Below the pieces are notes generated by a model. The model ran no database searches, was not told where the DNA came from, and was given only the letters and a program-made list of their open reading frames with translations. From a virus, in IMG/VR virus record IMGVR_UViG_3300037096_000090, positions 1 through 34,017 of that record: a DNA stretch of 34,017 bases. The stretch is one strand, 5' to 3'. Positions 20,700 to 29,700 of the stretch are shown here, piece by piece. Positions within the stretch are counted from its first letter, which is position 1. Each line of letters opens with the position of its first letter. The translations under genes and the position numbers were made by a program.

Positions 20700-21236
20700 A
20701 TGGCAAATAGTACACTGTTTGGTGCATTTGTACCCACCACGAACATCTGGGATACCTCTCTTTTATATGAGGTTGATGTTACAAGCCCTCAATTTAAAGA
20801 GCTTTTTGTGCGCCTGTACCAGAATGTAAACTTGATTGCCATTGCGCTTAATCTGAAGGATACCGGTTACTATACCACTACAGAGTTTGTGAATGGGCAA
20901 TCCTTTTTTCCTAATCCACTTTTAAACTCTACGACATCGACCGCTGCTACTTATAGGCAAGCGTTTAGAATAGTAATTAATTTTGGTGCATTGCCTGATT
21001 CAACGACAAAGTCAGTACCGCATACTATTCCTATTACCACAGCGGTAACATTTACGAGAATATATGGTGCGGCATCAGACACAACGGATAGTTTATATAT
21101 ACCATTGCCTTATGTGTCGACATCTGGCGACAGTGTTGAATTAAATTTAGATGGTACGAATGTTAATATTACAACATCAAGTGACATGAGTAGTTATACG
21201 ATATGTTACGTTATAGTAGAATATTTAAAACAATAG
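20700..21236 (+). CDS. Tail-associated structural protein, unknown
   Basis: 178 aa from the ATG at 20700 (AAAAGGATAGCC upstream; the longer frame starts inside the previous gene). The sequence NSTLFGAFVPTTNIWDTSLL, then SPQFKELFVRLYQNVNLIA and TKSVPHTIPITTAVTFTRIY, and the end YTICYVIVEYLK form a compact beta-rich protein that I believe is conserved next to ejection proteins in related phages. It has a fibre-joint-like composition. Exact role unknown. Confidence 0.65.
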   Translation: MANSTLFGAFVPTTNIWDTSLLYEVDVTSPQFKELFVRLYQNVNLIAIALNLKDTGYYTTTEFVNGQSFFPNPLLNSTTSTAATYRQAFRIVINFGALPDSTTKSVPHTIPITTAVTFTRIYGAASDTTDSLYIPLPYVSTSGDSVELNLDGTNVNITTSSDMSSYTICYVIVEYLKQ

Positions 21237-21245
21237 GAGTGTATA

Positions 21246-22079
21246 ATGGCAAAGTGTAGAGGTGGTGCATGTGCACTCAGAAATCTTGCAAAACAAAATG
21301 CAGCCGTTCCTGCACAAATTACTCCTCAAAATAATCCGCAAGCAGCACAGCAACTTGCAACTCAAAACTTACCCGCAATACAGCAATTGGCATATTCATT
21401 AGGACAGCGGTCTCCGCAACAATATGGAATTCAAAATTCACAAGGTCCTATGACGGGTCTGATTCCACAGCAAAATAATGGATTTCAACAGCAGAAACCT
21501 AGGATTCCTATTCCGCAACCTAATCAACAAAATACTGTTATTCCGCAAGGCCAAGTGCTTCATAGATCAGGAAAACAAAGAGGGAAATTTGGTAGAATTG
21601 TCTTAGGAAGCAGACCGGAAGTTTTCAATACTCCTAATTTTACGCCGTATCAAACCGAAGCCTTGAATTATTTATTGCAGTATGGACTCGGTGGTCTCGA
21701 AGATATAGACAATAATCAATTTGATTTTGGACCGATTGAAAATCAAGAACTTGAGAGGTTTTATACACAAACAATTCCTTCTCTTGCTGAACGATTTACT
21801 GCAATGGGCGGTCAAGGTGGCCAACGTTCAAGTGCTTTCCAAGGAGCATTAGGAAATGCGGGTCGCTTCTTAGGTAATGATCTTGCATCCCAGCAACAAC
21901 AATATAATCTTCAACAACAGGGAAGGGACCAAAACTTGATTACTAATTTGTTGAGTTTTGGGTTATCGCCCCAGTTTTCAGCTAACCTAAATCAAGGTAA
22001 GAAAGGCGCATTACCATGGATAGCAAATGCGGGTTCACAGCTTGCTAAAGCAGGAATATCTGCTGCAATGATGGTTTAA
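21246..22079 (+). CDS. Internal virion / ejection protein candidate 1 (Gln-rich)
   Basis: 277 aa. Begins MAKCRGGACALRNLAKQNAA, followed by a Gln/Asn/Pro-rich disordered half. The ordered part (about 128-230) contains FTPYQTEALNYLLQYGLGGL, RFTAMGGQGGQRSSAFQGAL and GNDLASQQQQYNLQQQ. A hydrophobic C-terminus (AGSQLAKAGISAAMMV) could insert in membrane. Disordered Gln-rich, tail-proximal proteins of this size are typical ejection proteins that leave the virion with the DNA. Confidence 0.55.
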   Translation: MAKCRGGACALRNLAKQNAAVPAQITPQNNPQAAQQLATQNLPAIQQLAYSLGQRSPQQYGIQNSQGPMTGLIPQQNNGFQQQKPRIPIPQPNQQNTVIPQGQVLHRSGKQRGKFGRIVLGSRPEVFNTPNFTPYQTEALNYLLQYGLGGLEDIDNNQFDFGPIENQELERFYTQTIPSLAERFTAMGGQGGQRSSAFQGALGNAGRFLGNDLASQQQQYNLQQQGRDQNLITNLLSFGLSPQFSANLNQGKKGALPWIANAGSQLAKAGISAAMMV

Positions 22080-22095
22080 TAACAAAGGAATACAG

Positions 22096-23403
22096 ATGTT
22101 TATAATACCGCAACAACAAGGAATTGGTGAGATCTTGGGACAAGGTCTCAACGATGTTGTATCACACTGGGCTGATAAACATACAACAGCTAAAGCGTTA
22201 AGGGGACTTGGATTTAGTGATGTTCAGGCAAAAGCATATTCCCATTTTAGTCCCCAAATACAACAGGAGGCCATAGCAGCAAAGCAACGCGAACAACAAA
22301 AACAGGAGGCTAATAGAGTAATAAGTCAAATTCTCGGTGAAGAGTTGCCACAACCGCAATATCAACAATCTATGAATCAGTTTCAACAACAACCGCAGCA
22401 ACAAACTCAAATGATGCAGCAACCAAGACAAGAAAGACAACAGCAGGCTATTCAAGAAGCAACGAGCGTATTACAAAATCCTGCTTTCAGAAAACTACAG
22501 GAACAGCAACAGCAGGGAGCGGCACTTCAGCAACAACAGTTGGCACAGCAATTTGGACAATCACACGGCAAACAGCAGCCTACCCCGGAACAGAACGCGA
22601 TTGCTCAGGCAGAATCTAAACGAGAACAGAAAGAGAAAACACCTAAGGAACGATTAGAACAAATAAGAAATCAGAAGCGTGCTCTTGCCTCAGCGGGTCT
22701 TAGCCCTATTGATCGTCTCTTTGTTCAGAATGAACTCACTAATCAAGAGAGTGCTCTTAGAAGAGAGATGGAGCAAGAAAAAAAACAGTCGTTGGAAGAA
22801 AGGAAATTTGGTTACCAGAAGCAGAAAAATATTGATAAGGAAACGCTTCCCACCTATCAAAAAATAAACGAATCAGCAAAAGGAGCATACGATAGTAATT
22901 TGAGATTAGGAAGAATGGAAAAACTTATTGATGACGGACGTGTTCAATCTGGCGTTTTTTTTAGAGGTTTGCAAGCCTTAGAAGAGGTGCCTTATATTGG
23001 CAAACTTGCTGGTATCATCAGTGCAGCAGTTACGAATACTAATACCCAAGAATTTAAAAAACTTAGTGCTGACTTTGTTAAGGATGCTAAACAGTTCTTT
23101 GGAAGTCGTGTTACTGAAAATGAAGTACAACTATTTTTAGAAACAGTGCCTTCGTTAGTGCAAACTGCAGATGGACAGAAACGTGTCATACATAACATGA
23201 GACTTGTGAATGAGGCTGCAAAGGTAAGAAAATCCACAATGGATGAGCTTATTAAAGAAAATAATGGAGAGCGTCCAATGGACCTAGAATCTTTAATAGA
23301 AAAAAGGTCATCTGAGAAGTTAGATAATATTGCAAAAAGATTCGTAGACGAAATAAGGGATACACACGTAAGTCCTAAATCGCCCATAAGGTGGTTCAAC
23401 TGA
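22096..23403 (+). CDS. Internal virion / ejection protein candidate 2 (Gln-rich coiled coil)
   Basis: 435 aa. The N-terminal amphipathic region (IGEILGQGLNDVVSHWADKH) is followed by long Gln-rich coiled-coil stretches (residues about 60-260), then a helical domain with LIDDGRVQSGVFFRGLQALE and SRVTENEVQLFLETVPSLVQ, ending basic. The composition matches podovirus pilot/ejection proteins such as P22 gp16 or gp20 in style, not in recognisable sequence. It ends the rightward virion block; a leftward accessory block follows. Confidence 0.6.
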   Translation: MFIIPQQQGIGEILGQGLNDVVSHWADKHTTAKALRGLGFSDVQAKAYSHFSPQIQQEAIAAKQREQQKQEANRVISQILGEELPQPQYQQSMNQFQQQPQQQTQMMQQPRQERQQQAIQEATSVLQNPAFRKLQEQQQQGAALQQQQLAQQFGQSHGKQQPTPEQNAIAQAESKREQKEKTPKERLEQIRNQKRALASAGLSPIDRLFVQNELTNQESALRREMEQEKKQSLEERKFGYQKQKNIDKETLPTYQKINESAKGAYDSNLRLGRMEKLIDDGRVQSGVFFRGLQALEEVPYIGKLAGIISAAVTNTNTQEFKKLSADFVKDAKQFFGSRVTENEVQLFLETVPSLVQTADGQKRVIHNMRLVNEAAKVRKSTMDELIKENNGERPMDLESLIEKRSSEKLDNIAKRFVDEIRDTHVSPKSPIRWFN

Positions 23404-23411
23404 AACTGATG

Positions 23412-23434
23412 TATATAGTTTAAGTAGCATTACT
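23412..23434. repeat. 23-bp direct repeat, left copy
   Basis: TATATAGTTTAAGTAGCATT plus ACT, identical to 23970-23992. The stop codon and last residues of the leftward 61-aa membrane protein lie inside it, the same arrangement as the SpoVG-like gene ending in its flanking repeat. Confidence 0.9.
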
Positions 23435-23605
23435 TATTTTTCTTATTACTGCGCACAGTAATTGTATTAATAGAAATGGAATCATTATTGCAAGTGACGT
23501 GTATCCTATTACGAATATAGGAACTAATAGTTCAGGAACTATTAAAAATATAGCAGCCACTGCAATGCATATAATTACAAAATTTTTCTGAATAAGTTCT
23601 TTCAT
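23420..23605 (-). CDS. Leftward 61-aa integral membrane protein
   Basis: MKELIQKNFVIICIAVAAIF, then LIVPELLVPIFVIGYTSLAI and MIPFLLIQLLCAVIRKISNA: two or three closely packed membrane helices. Its ATG overlaps the stop of the RHH-like remnant upstream (ATGA), so the two were one operon. Similar in layout to the RHH plus 54-aa membrane pair to its right. Could be a holin, an immunity protein or a hydrophobic toxin; not identified. Confidence 0.55.
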   Translation of the reverse strand: MKELIQKNFVIICIAVAAIFLIVPELLVPIFVIGYTSLAIMIPFLLIQLLCAVIRKISNAT

Positions 23606-23769
23606 TGTAGTACCCCGTCTCGTTTCAATTTTTCTACTACTGCAGTAAATACATACTGCGTTATAGTCATGTTTATGGATAATACATAGCGTTTTATCTT
23701 CTCATGAAGTTCTGGCGCGATATTTGCAACTAATCGCTTATAAGTTGGTTCAACCTTTAAAAAGGGTTG
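23602..23769 (-). pseudogene. Start-less RHH-like gene (antitoxin-type)
   Basis: The open frame encodes VEPTYKRLVANIAPELHEKI, then KRYVLSINMTITQYVFTAVV and EKLKRDGVLQ. This is a good RHH pattern: strand YKRLVANIA, helix PELHEKIKRYVLSI, turn NMT, helix ITQYVFTAVVEKLKR. No ATG, GTG or TTG precedes the strand before the stop at 23770-23772. The 5' end may have been lost at the junction with the structured element to the right, or an unusual start is used. Confidence 0.5.
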
Positions 23770-23935
23770 CTATGACGTTCGAAGATAAGAACCGACTCAC
23801 CATTAAGTACATTTTAATTGTACATAATATGCGGGTTGGTTAAGCTGAAAACTGCCATCCAAGCAGTTGACGGGTAACTCACCCGTCAGCTTTGTTTACA
23901 GAAGCCGGAAGGACGGGAATCCTTCTGGCTTCCAA
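23752..23935. ncRNA. Candidate structured RNA region (five consecutive hairpins)
   Basis: In order on the plus strand: CAACCTTT-AAA-AAGGGTTG (8 bp with one G.U); a long stem AACCGAC/GTTGGTT enclosing GTAC...GTAC; AACTGC/GCAGTT; TGACGGGT-AACTC-ACCCGTCA followed by GCTTTGTTT (terminator-like for the plus strand); and GAAGCCGGAAGGA/TCCTTCTGGCTTC. A 23-aa frame (23772-23843) lies inside with a fair ribosome site. Dense pairing outside any solid gene suggests an RNA element or a stacked terminator. Confidence 0.4.
23772..23843 (+). CDS. Possible 23-aa peptide within the structured region
   Basis: MTFEDKNRLTIKYILIVHNM, then RVG. AAAGGG lies 6 bases before ATG, and a terminator-like hairpin follows at 23868-23888. 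The sequence overlaps RNA stems, so translation and folding would compete. Weak support. Confidence 0.2.
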   Translation: MTFEDKNRLTIKYILIVHNMRVG

Positions 23936-24060
23936 CACTTAACAACCAATGAAACGTATGTATATTTCTTATATAGTTTAAGTAGCATTACTATCACTGA
24001 TTCTAATGCCCGTATTACTATAAAGAATGCACAATAGGAAAGTGCGAAAGTCATAATCAT
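23896..24060 (-). CDS. Leftward 54-aa membrane protein
   Basis: MIMTFALSYCAFFIVIRALE, then SVIVMLLKLYKKYTYVSLVV and KCWKPEGFPSFRLL. One membrane helix near the N-terminus, a basic stretch and a second hydrophobic patch. GGAGG lies 4 bases before the ATG. It follows the RHH gene by 26 bases. The right 23-bp repeat runs through it (MLLKLY), and its C-terminus is encoded by the last hairpin of the structured region, so the original end may have been replaced. Confidence 0.45.
   Translation of the reverse strand: MIMTFALSYCAFFIVIRALESVIVMLLKLYKKYTYVSLVVKCWKPEGFPSFRLL
23970..23992. repeat. 23-bp direct repeat, right copy
   Basis: Exact copy of 23412-23434, offset by 558 bp. It brackets the RHH remnant, the 61-aa gene and the structured region. 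Confidence 0.9.
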
Positions 24061-24086
24061 AATGCCTCCATTTGGGAGCTATATAG

Positions 24087-24242
24087 TTATTTATGTTTTT
24101 CTTCTCTAACAATCTTTTCTGTGATTGCCTGTAATAGCCATGTTCTTAGGGGAATGCCGAGGTCTAGAGCCCTTTGCTTTAGATCTTTTATGAGCTCGGT
24201 ATCTACCCGAAAACCTATCTGTCTATAATCTATCTTTTTCAT
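24087..24242 (-). CDS. Ribbon-helix-helix (Arc/CopG-like) protein 3
   Basis: 51 aa: MKKIDYRQIGFRVDTELIKD, then LKQRALDLGIPLRTWLLQAI and TEKIVREEKHK. Strand YRQIGFRVD, helix A TELIKDLKQRALDLG and helix B PLRTWLLQAITEKIV form a textbook RHH. AAGGA lies 7 bases before the ATG. A 12-bp palindrome and a TATAAT lie immediately upstream on the same strand, consistent with autoregulation. Likely a repressor or antitoxin for the small membrane protein downstream. Confidence 0.7.
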   Translation of the reverse strand: MKKIDYRQIGFRVDTELIKDLKQRALDLGIPLRTWLLQAITEKIVREEKHK

Positions 24243-24262
24243 GATCAATCCTTATTAACTTA

Positions 24263-24283
24263 TTATCATGATAACATATTATA
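24263..24283 (-). promoter_or_regulatory. Leftward promoter and palindromic operator of the RHH gene
   Basis: On the minus strand TATAAT (24278-24283) lies just upstream of the perfect palindrome TTATCATGATAA (24263-24274), which sits about at the transcription start. The 12-mer ATAACATATTAT (24271-24282) is shared with the erf promoter. RHH proteins commonly bind such palindromes to repress their own genes. The -35 is weak. Confidence 0.45.
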
Positions 24284-24354
24284 ATAACATTGCAAGTTTA
24301 GAAAGAGTTTGGTCTACTAGGGGTAAGCATCACTCATTAAAAAAGGAGTAGGCA

Positions 24355-25044
24355 ATGGGAGTTAATCGTACCTATCCAAATGTTGGATATGGGCTCTCCG
24401 ACGCACTTTTAAACGTCTTTCCAGCACCTATTGTATCAACACGAAACCCTACGGCAAATGACACCGCCCAGTTTGGGACAGTATGGGTCAATAAATCCGC
24501 AAATTCCTTCTACGTTCTGACGTCTGTTGTTGCGGGTAATTCTACCTGGACAGCTCCAGCTAGTGGAGCAGGAGTATTTACTTCTGTAGAGGCTACTACG
24601 GGCAATATTACTGCTGATGTAGGCAATATAGTTGCTACGGCAGGAAATCTAACAGTTACAGCGGGTAATGTATTGGTTAGCGCAGGGACCATTACGGCTA
24701 CTGCAGGTAAGATATCCGGATATTCATTGGAAGCAACAATCGGCAATATCGTTGCTGATACTGGCAATGTAAATCTAACCGCCGGTAATATTAACGTCAC
24801 CTTGGGTAATATTTTTTGTCCATTAGGGTTTGTAGAAGGGGCTACCGTTACCGCGACTGGTGATTTGGGAGGTTTAACATCTCAAACTGCATTTACTAAT
24901 GTTGTTAATACAACACAGAGTAGTGGATCATTAACATTGTTGTCGGCTAATGCTAACAATGGTACTAATGCAGGATTTTTAAAGATATATGTAGGAACAG
25001 TTACGGCATATGTGCCGTATTTCACATCAATAACCCCAGCGTAA
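24355..25044 (+). CDS. Tail fibre protein with TAGN-type repeats
   Basis: 229 aa with AAAAAAGGAG upstream. The N-terminal domain (to about residue 70) has GTVWVNKSANSFYVLTSVVA then GNSTWTAP, shared in style with the 787-aa fibre and probably a virion anchor. Residues about 80-155 are short repeats (ATTGNITADVGNIVATAGNL, TVTAGNVLVSAGTITATAG), a likely triple-stranded beta-helix. The C-terminal region is Thr/Asn-rich. First gene of the fibre locus. Confidence 0.7.
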   Translation: MGVNRTYPNVGYGLSDALLNVFPAPIVSTRNPTANDTAQFGTVWVNKSANSFYVLTSVVAGNSTWTAPASGAGVFTSVEATTGNITADVGNIVATAGNLTVTAGNVLVSAGTITATAGKISGYSLEATIGNIVADTGNVNLTAGNINVTLGNIFCPLGFVEGATVTATGDLGGLTSQTAFTNVVNTTQSSGSLTLLSANANNGTNAGFLKIYVGTVTAYVPYFTSITPA

Positions 25045-25060
25045 AAGAAAGGGATGCCTT

Positions 25061-25249
25061 ATGGATATGAAGAATCATATCGAGTTTGAGATAGTAAAGA
25101 ACGAGAGAACCTATCGCTTTTGTATGCCAGCAGGAGCTCCTTTTGGAGAAATCTATGATGCTGCATTTGAAGTACTGACTGAGGTGACTCGTTTGGCACA
25201 AGATGCTGCTGAAAAAGCTAAGCCAAAAGAGCTTACCGAAGGGCAGTAG
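25061..25249 (+). CDS. Small acidic protein in the fibre locus
   Basis: 62 aa: MDMKNHIEFEIVKNERTYRF, then CMPAGAPFGEIYDAAFEVLT and a helical, charged tail. A beta hairpin followed by a helix is predicted by eye. The ribosome site AAGGGATGCCTT precedes it, and the next gene starts 2 bases after its stop. Possibly a fibre-assembly factor. Confidence 0.6.
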   Translation: MDMKNHIEFEIVKNERTYRFCMPAGAPFGEIYDAAFEVLTEVTRLAQDAAEKAKPKELTEGQ

Positions 25250-25251
25250 CA

Positions 25252-25587
25252 ATGGCTGCACAAAATAAAGTACAAGCGGTAGCATTATCCATTTTCAATT
25301 CGGCATCAATAACAACAAGTTATCAAATAATAAACACCGGTGGTCTTTCGGCAGCCTGTTTTTTGATACGGGTCGTTAACGCATCTGATGAGAATATCAT
25401 CATAAGCTATGACGGGGTTACGGATAATGAAGTAGTCCTTTCCGATTCGGCAGTGTATTTAGACTTTCAAGCTAATGCCCAACCAACAGGATGGACTTCA
25501 TTATTGGCTAAGGGGACGGTCGTATATGCTAAAGGAACTGCGGGGACGGGAACCATATATCTTAGCGGCTATTACATAGCGCAATAA
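25252..25587 (+). CDS. Small beta-rich fibre-locus protein A
   Basis: 111 aa. The core FLIRVVNASDENIIISYDGV, then TDNEVVLSDSAVYLDF and GTVVYAKGTAGTGTIYLSGY is aligned residue by residue with the following gene ('N..D..i..S.dG..dn..L..ss..lD..aN...a.GT.vY.K..gt...g.vY.s.yy'). All-beta, probably a small virion tip or collar protein. Confidence 0.6.
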   Translation: MAAQNKVQAVALSIFNSASITTSYQIINTGGLSAACFLIRVVNASDENIIISYDGVTDNEVVLSDSAVYLDFQANAQPTGWTSLLAKGTVVYAKGTAGTGTIYLSGYYIAQ

Positions 25588-25602
25588 AAAAAGGAGAGTA
25601 GT

Positions 25603-25944
25603 ATGGGGTCTTTAGCAATTCGAATAATGCCTGAGCCAGTACGTTCATTAGCATTTGGCTCTATCAGTGCTGCATATATGCCTATAGGTACTTCTTTTGC
25701 CAATCCAGTACGTATATTTTTTATACAAAATCTTACTGATGCATTGCTGATGTTTTCGTTCAATGGTATTGATGATAATTTTCCTTTGCCACCATCCAGT
25801 TTTTTACTACTTGACGTAACAGCAAATAGAACAGTGTCCCAGGGATTTTATATTGCTGAAGGGACCTTTATCTATGTAAAAGAGATAGGTACCCCTACGC
25901 TGGGATCAGTATATGTGTCTGTGTTTTATGGCATAGATATTTAA
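25603..25944 (+). CDS. Small beta-rich fibre-locus protein B (paralogue of A)
   Basis: 113 aa. IFFIQNLTDALLMFSFNGID, then DNFPLPPSSFLLLDVTANR and GTFIYVKEIGTPTLGSVYVS parallel the preceding gene, so they arose by duplication and diverged. AAAAAGGAG lies before the ATG. Role as for A. Confidence 0.6.
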   Translation: MGSLAIRIMPEPVRSLAFGSISAAYMPIGTSFANPVRIFFIQNLTDALLMFSFNGIDDNFPLPPSSFLLLDVTANRTVSQGFYIAEGTFIYVKEIGTPTLGSVYVSVFYGIDI

Positions 25945-25953
25945 GGAGCTCCT

Positions 25954-26748
25954 ATGAGTCAGGCTGGTCGTTTTCTTGATAACTCTGGGGGGATGGGACC
26001 TATACAAACGATTACCGGGAATACCGGTGGTCCGGTAGGTCCTGACGGTTCTGGAAATATTAATGTAGTTGGTGGTAATAATATTACTGTGGCGGGAGAT
26101 GCTGCAACTAATACTGAAACAGTAAGTGTCACCGGTACTACAAATCATGCAGTTCAAGTTGGTAACGCTTCTGGATCATTAACATCCATCCCTGTTGGAA
26201 CCAATGGGGAACTACTCATTGGCGCAACCGGAGCCAATCCAGCATTCGCATTACTTACATCAACCGGTGGAACCATCGCCTTTACTGTAGGACCCAATTC
26301 TCTCAATTTAGAAGCATCGGGAGAAGTGGCCCTTACCTTTGATGGTGATACCGGAACTGCAGCACCATCCGGTGGTGTAATAAAAATATTAGGTGACCCT
26401 AACATAACAACTATTGCTTCTGGTAATGAAATACAGATAACACTGAACAAAAGTTTTGTTATAGGGTTTACCTCCGTAACTACGACTCCCTATGTTGTAT
26501 TATCAACGGATAATTTTCTTGGTGTTACCACTTCTGCATTAGCTATAACGGTAGAATTACCCAATGCACCGGCAACAGGACGCATATTTATCATAAAAGA
26601 CTCAACGGGTGATTCAGCAACTAATCCAATAACAATAACTACCGTTGGTGGATCAGTAGACATTGATGGAGGTACTTCGTACACCATTAATACTGATTAT
26701 GAGGCTATAAACGTCTTATTTGATGGAACTGGTTACGAAATATATTAA
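25954..26748 (+). CDS. Tail fibre protein with shared TSTGGTI module
   Basis: 264 aa. The N-terminal QAGRFLDNSGGMGPIQTITG, then GPVGPDGSGNINVVGGNNIT, leads into the module NGELLIGATGANPAFALLTS TGGTI...NSLNLE that recurs in the next two fibre genes. The C-terminal half has a separate beta domain (VVLSTDNFLGVTTSALAITV; IKDSTGDSATNPITI) like fibre tip sandwich domains. Structural. Confidence 0.7.
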   Translation: MSQAGRFLDNSGGMGPIQTITGNTGGPVGPDGSGNINVVGGNNITVAGDAATNTETVSVTGTTNHAVQVGNASGSLTSIPVGTNGELLIGATGANPAFALLTSTGGTIAFTVGPNSLNLEASGEVALTFDGDTGTAAPSGGVIKILGDPNITTIASGNEIQITLNKSFVIGFTSVTTTPYVVLSTDNFLGVTTSALAITVELPNAPATGRIFIIKDSTGDSATNPITITTVGGSVDIDGGTSYTINTDYEAINVLFDGTGYEIY

Positions 26749-26759
26749 AAGGAATATAA

Positions 26760-29700
26760 ATGGCATATGTCGGTCCATTTCCCATACAGGTAAAAGACGG
26801 TGGGACGGGTGATTCTACGCTTACTATTCATGGTGTATTAATTGGTGATGCAACAGGTAATGTTTCTACAACAGCAGCAGGAACAAATGGTGAAGTTTTA
26901 ATAGCAGCGACCGGAGCTAATCCGGCTTTTGCAGCGCTGACCTCAACAGGAGGTACTGTAATATTTACTCCGGGTGCTAATAGTTTGAATTTAGAAACTG
27001 GTTCCTCTGTAGCTATTACCTTTGATACCGGTTCAGGTAGCGCTACTCCTTCAGCAAATACAATTACTATTGCAGGGGGTACTGGGATTACTACATCGGG
27101 TTCAGGTTCAACCGTTACTATTACTTCTACTGTAGCAGGTGGCATACAGATAATAGACGGAAATTCGGGATCGGTTACTGGATCAACGGTCACCCTAACC
27201 ACGGGTGCATCTAACGCAAATGGAACCACCAAGTTCACTGGTTCTGGTACCATAATGACGATGACATTTAATGATTCAGGCGAAAATATAGGTATAGGAC
27301 CGAGTGTATTTGAATCTATGGCTGGCGGTGGCTATAATATGGCAATTGGCGAGTTGGCTGGAGCAAGTATAACTACGGGAAGTTATAACGAGTTAATAGG
27401 ATTTTCTGCGCTCGTTACAGGAACCGGAGATGGAAACGTTGTAATTGGACATAATGGATTAAATCAGTTGCTCGGTGGAAGTTATAACGTTGGCATTGGA
27501 TATGAAGCAGGAATTGCCTACACCGGTGCTGAAAGCAGTAATATTCTTATTAATTCACCTGGTACCATTGGAGATTCCTATACTCTACGCATAGGTGATG
27601 CAACCGGTACGGGAAATCCTCGATATCTTAATGCCGCATATATTTGTGGAATAAATGGAATCAATGTAGGTTCAGTTGCTTCGGTAGTATCAATCAGTGG
27701 TGATCAGTTAGGTTTTACGACCTTAACGGCTGGTGCGAATGTTACTATAACGCCCGGTGCTAAGACTATCACTATTGCGGCGGGAAGTGGTTCAGGTGCA
27801 ATTACCTTTGATACAGGAAGTGGAACCGCTACCACCTCTGCAAATACAATTACTATCGCAGGCTCAGGAGATGTAACTACATCAGGAACTGGGTCTACAG
27901 TTACTGTTACAGGATCAGGTGCAAATACATTTAATGCAGGAACAGGAAGCGCAACAGCATCTTCCAATGCAATTACTATTGCTGGTGGTACTGGCATAGT
28001 AACAACCGCAACTGGATCAACGGTTACTATTACGGCTAGCGGCGAAGCAATGACGTTTGATTCAGATAGTGGAAGTGCTACTCCTTCTGCAGGAACGATC
28101 ACTATGCACGGAGCGGGAGATATAACTACATCAGCAACTGGATCTACTGTTACGTTTACTGGTGCAGGAACTACCACATTTGATGCAGATAGTGGTAGTG
28201 CAACAGCTTCGTCAAATACGATTACTATAGCAGGTGGTACTGGCATAAATACCTCAGCAACTGGCGCAACGGTCACGGTTAATCTTACTCATCCAGTATC
28301 AGTAGCAGATGGTGGTACGGGTGCTGCTACCCTGACCGCGCATAGCGTATTATTAGGAGAAGGCACCAGTGCAATCTCTAATACAGGTACTGGCACTGCT
28401 GGCCAAGTCATAGTCAGTGGTGGTTCATCTGCTGATCCAGCATGGGTTACACCTACTGCAGGTACCGGACTTACGGTAACCGAAAATGCAACTACCTTAT
28501 CCTTTGGATTATCTACACCGGTATCCGTAGCAAATGGTGGTACGGGTGCTGCTACATTTACGGCAGATTCATTGCTCATCGGTAATGGTACCGGTGCTAT
28601 AACTGCCCTTGGTGCTGCCACCAATGGACAGATTCCAATTGGTTCTACCAGTGCTGCTCCGGTACTATCAACAATCACCGCAGGATCCAACGTCACCGTA
28701 ACCAATGGTGCTGGTTCTATCACCATTGCTGCTGGCAGTGGATCTGGTGCTACCACATTTGATGCAGATAGTGGTAGTGCAACAACTTCATCAAATACGA
28801 TTACTATAGCAGGTGGTACTGGCATAAATACCTCAGCAACTGGCGCAACGGTCACGGTTAATCTTACTCATCCAGTATCAGTAGCAGATGGTGGTACGGG
28901 TGCTGCTACCCTGACCGGCGTACTAATAGGAAATGGTACCTCTGCAGTTACGGGCAATGCAGTAACTCAATATGATGTTCTGGTTGGTGGTGCAACTAAT
29001 GCTATAAGTTCAATAGCACCGTCAGCAACAGCGGGAGTTCCCCTCATATCAGGAGGTTCTGCAGCAAATCCATCATTTGGCACTGCAGTTGTTGCTGGAG
29101 GAGGGACTGGCGCTACCACTTTAGCATCTGACGGTGTTTTAATAGGCAACGGAACGAGCGCGGTAACCGCTACGGCTGCAGGAACTAATGGTGAAGTTCT
29201 TATAGCAGCAACATCAGCAGCGCCGGCATTTGCCGCATTAACATCAACCGGTGGCACTATAACCTACACTCTCGGTGTAAACACTCTTAATTTAGAAACG
29301 ACAAGCACTGGTTCAGGCATAGTCACATTGGATGGAAATTCTGGGTCTGCAACAGGGTCAACGGTAACAATAACTACCGGCACATCTAATACTCAAGGTA
29401 CAGCATTATTTACCGGTTCTTCAGCCAAATTGACTTTAACCTTTGATAATCTTTCAACAGGAAATATAGGATTAGGTTATAACAGTTTAAGTGGCGCTTC
29501 ATTGAGTGGTGATAACAATGCATGTTATGGATACAGAACGGGTGTAGCTATTACATCTGGTAGTGCTAATACATGCGTAGGTATTTCATGTGGGGAAAAC
29601 ACTACCACTGGAAGCTCTAACACATATGTAGGATATGTTGCAGGATTCAATTTCACGACTGGCAGCGAAAATGTAGGTATAGGGTATATGGCTTGTGGTT

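Noticed and set aside
27704-28855. Long minus-strand open frames (190 and 188 aa) opposite the large fibre gene
   Set aside because: Low-complexity Pro/Val/Ala translations caused by the repeated Gly/Thr codons of the fibre on the other strand; no ribosome sites and no independent domain pattern.
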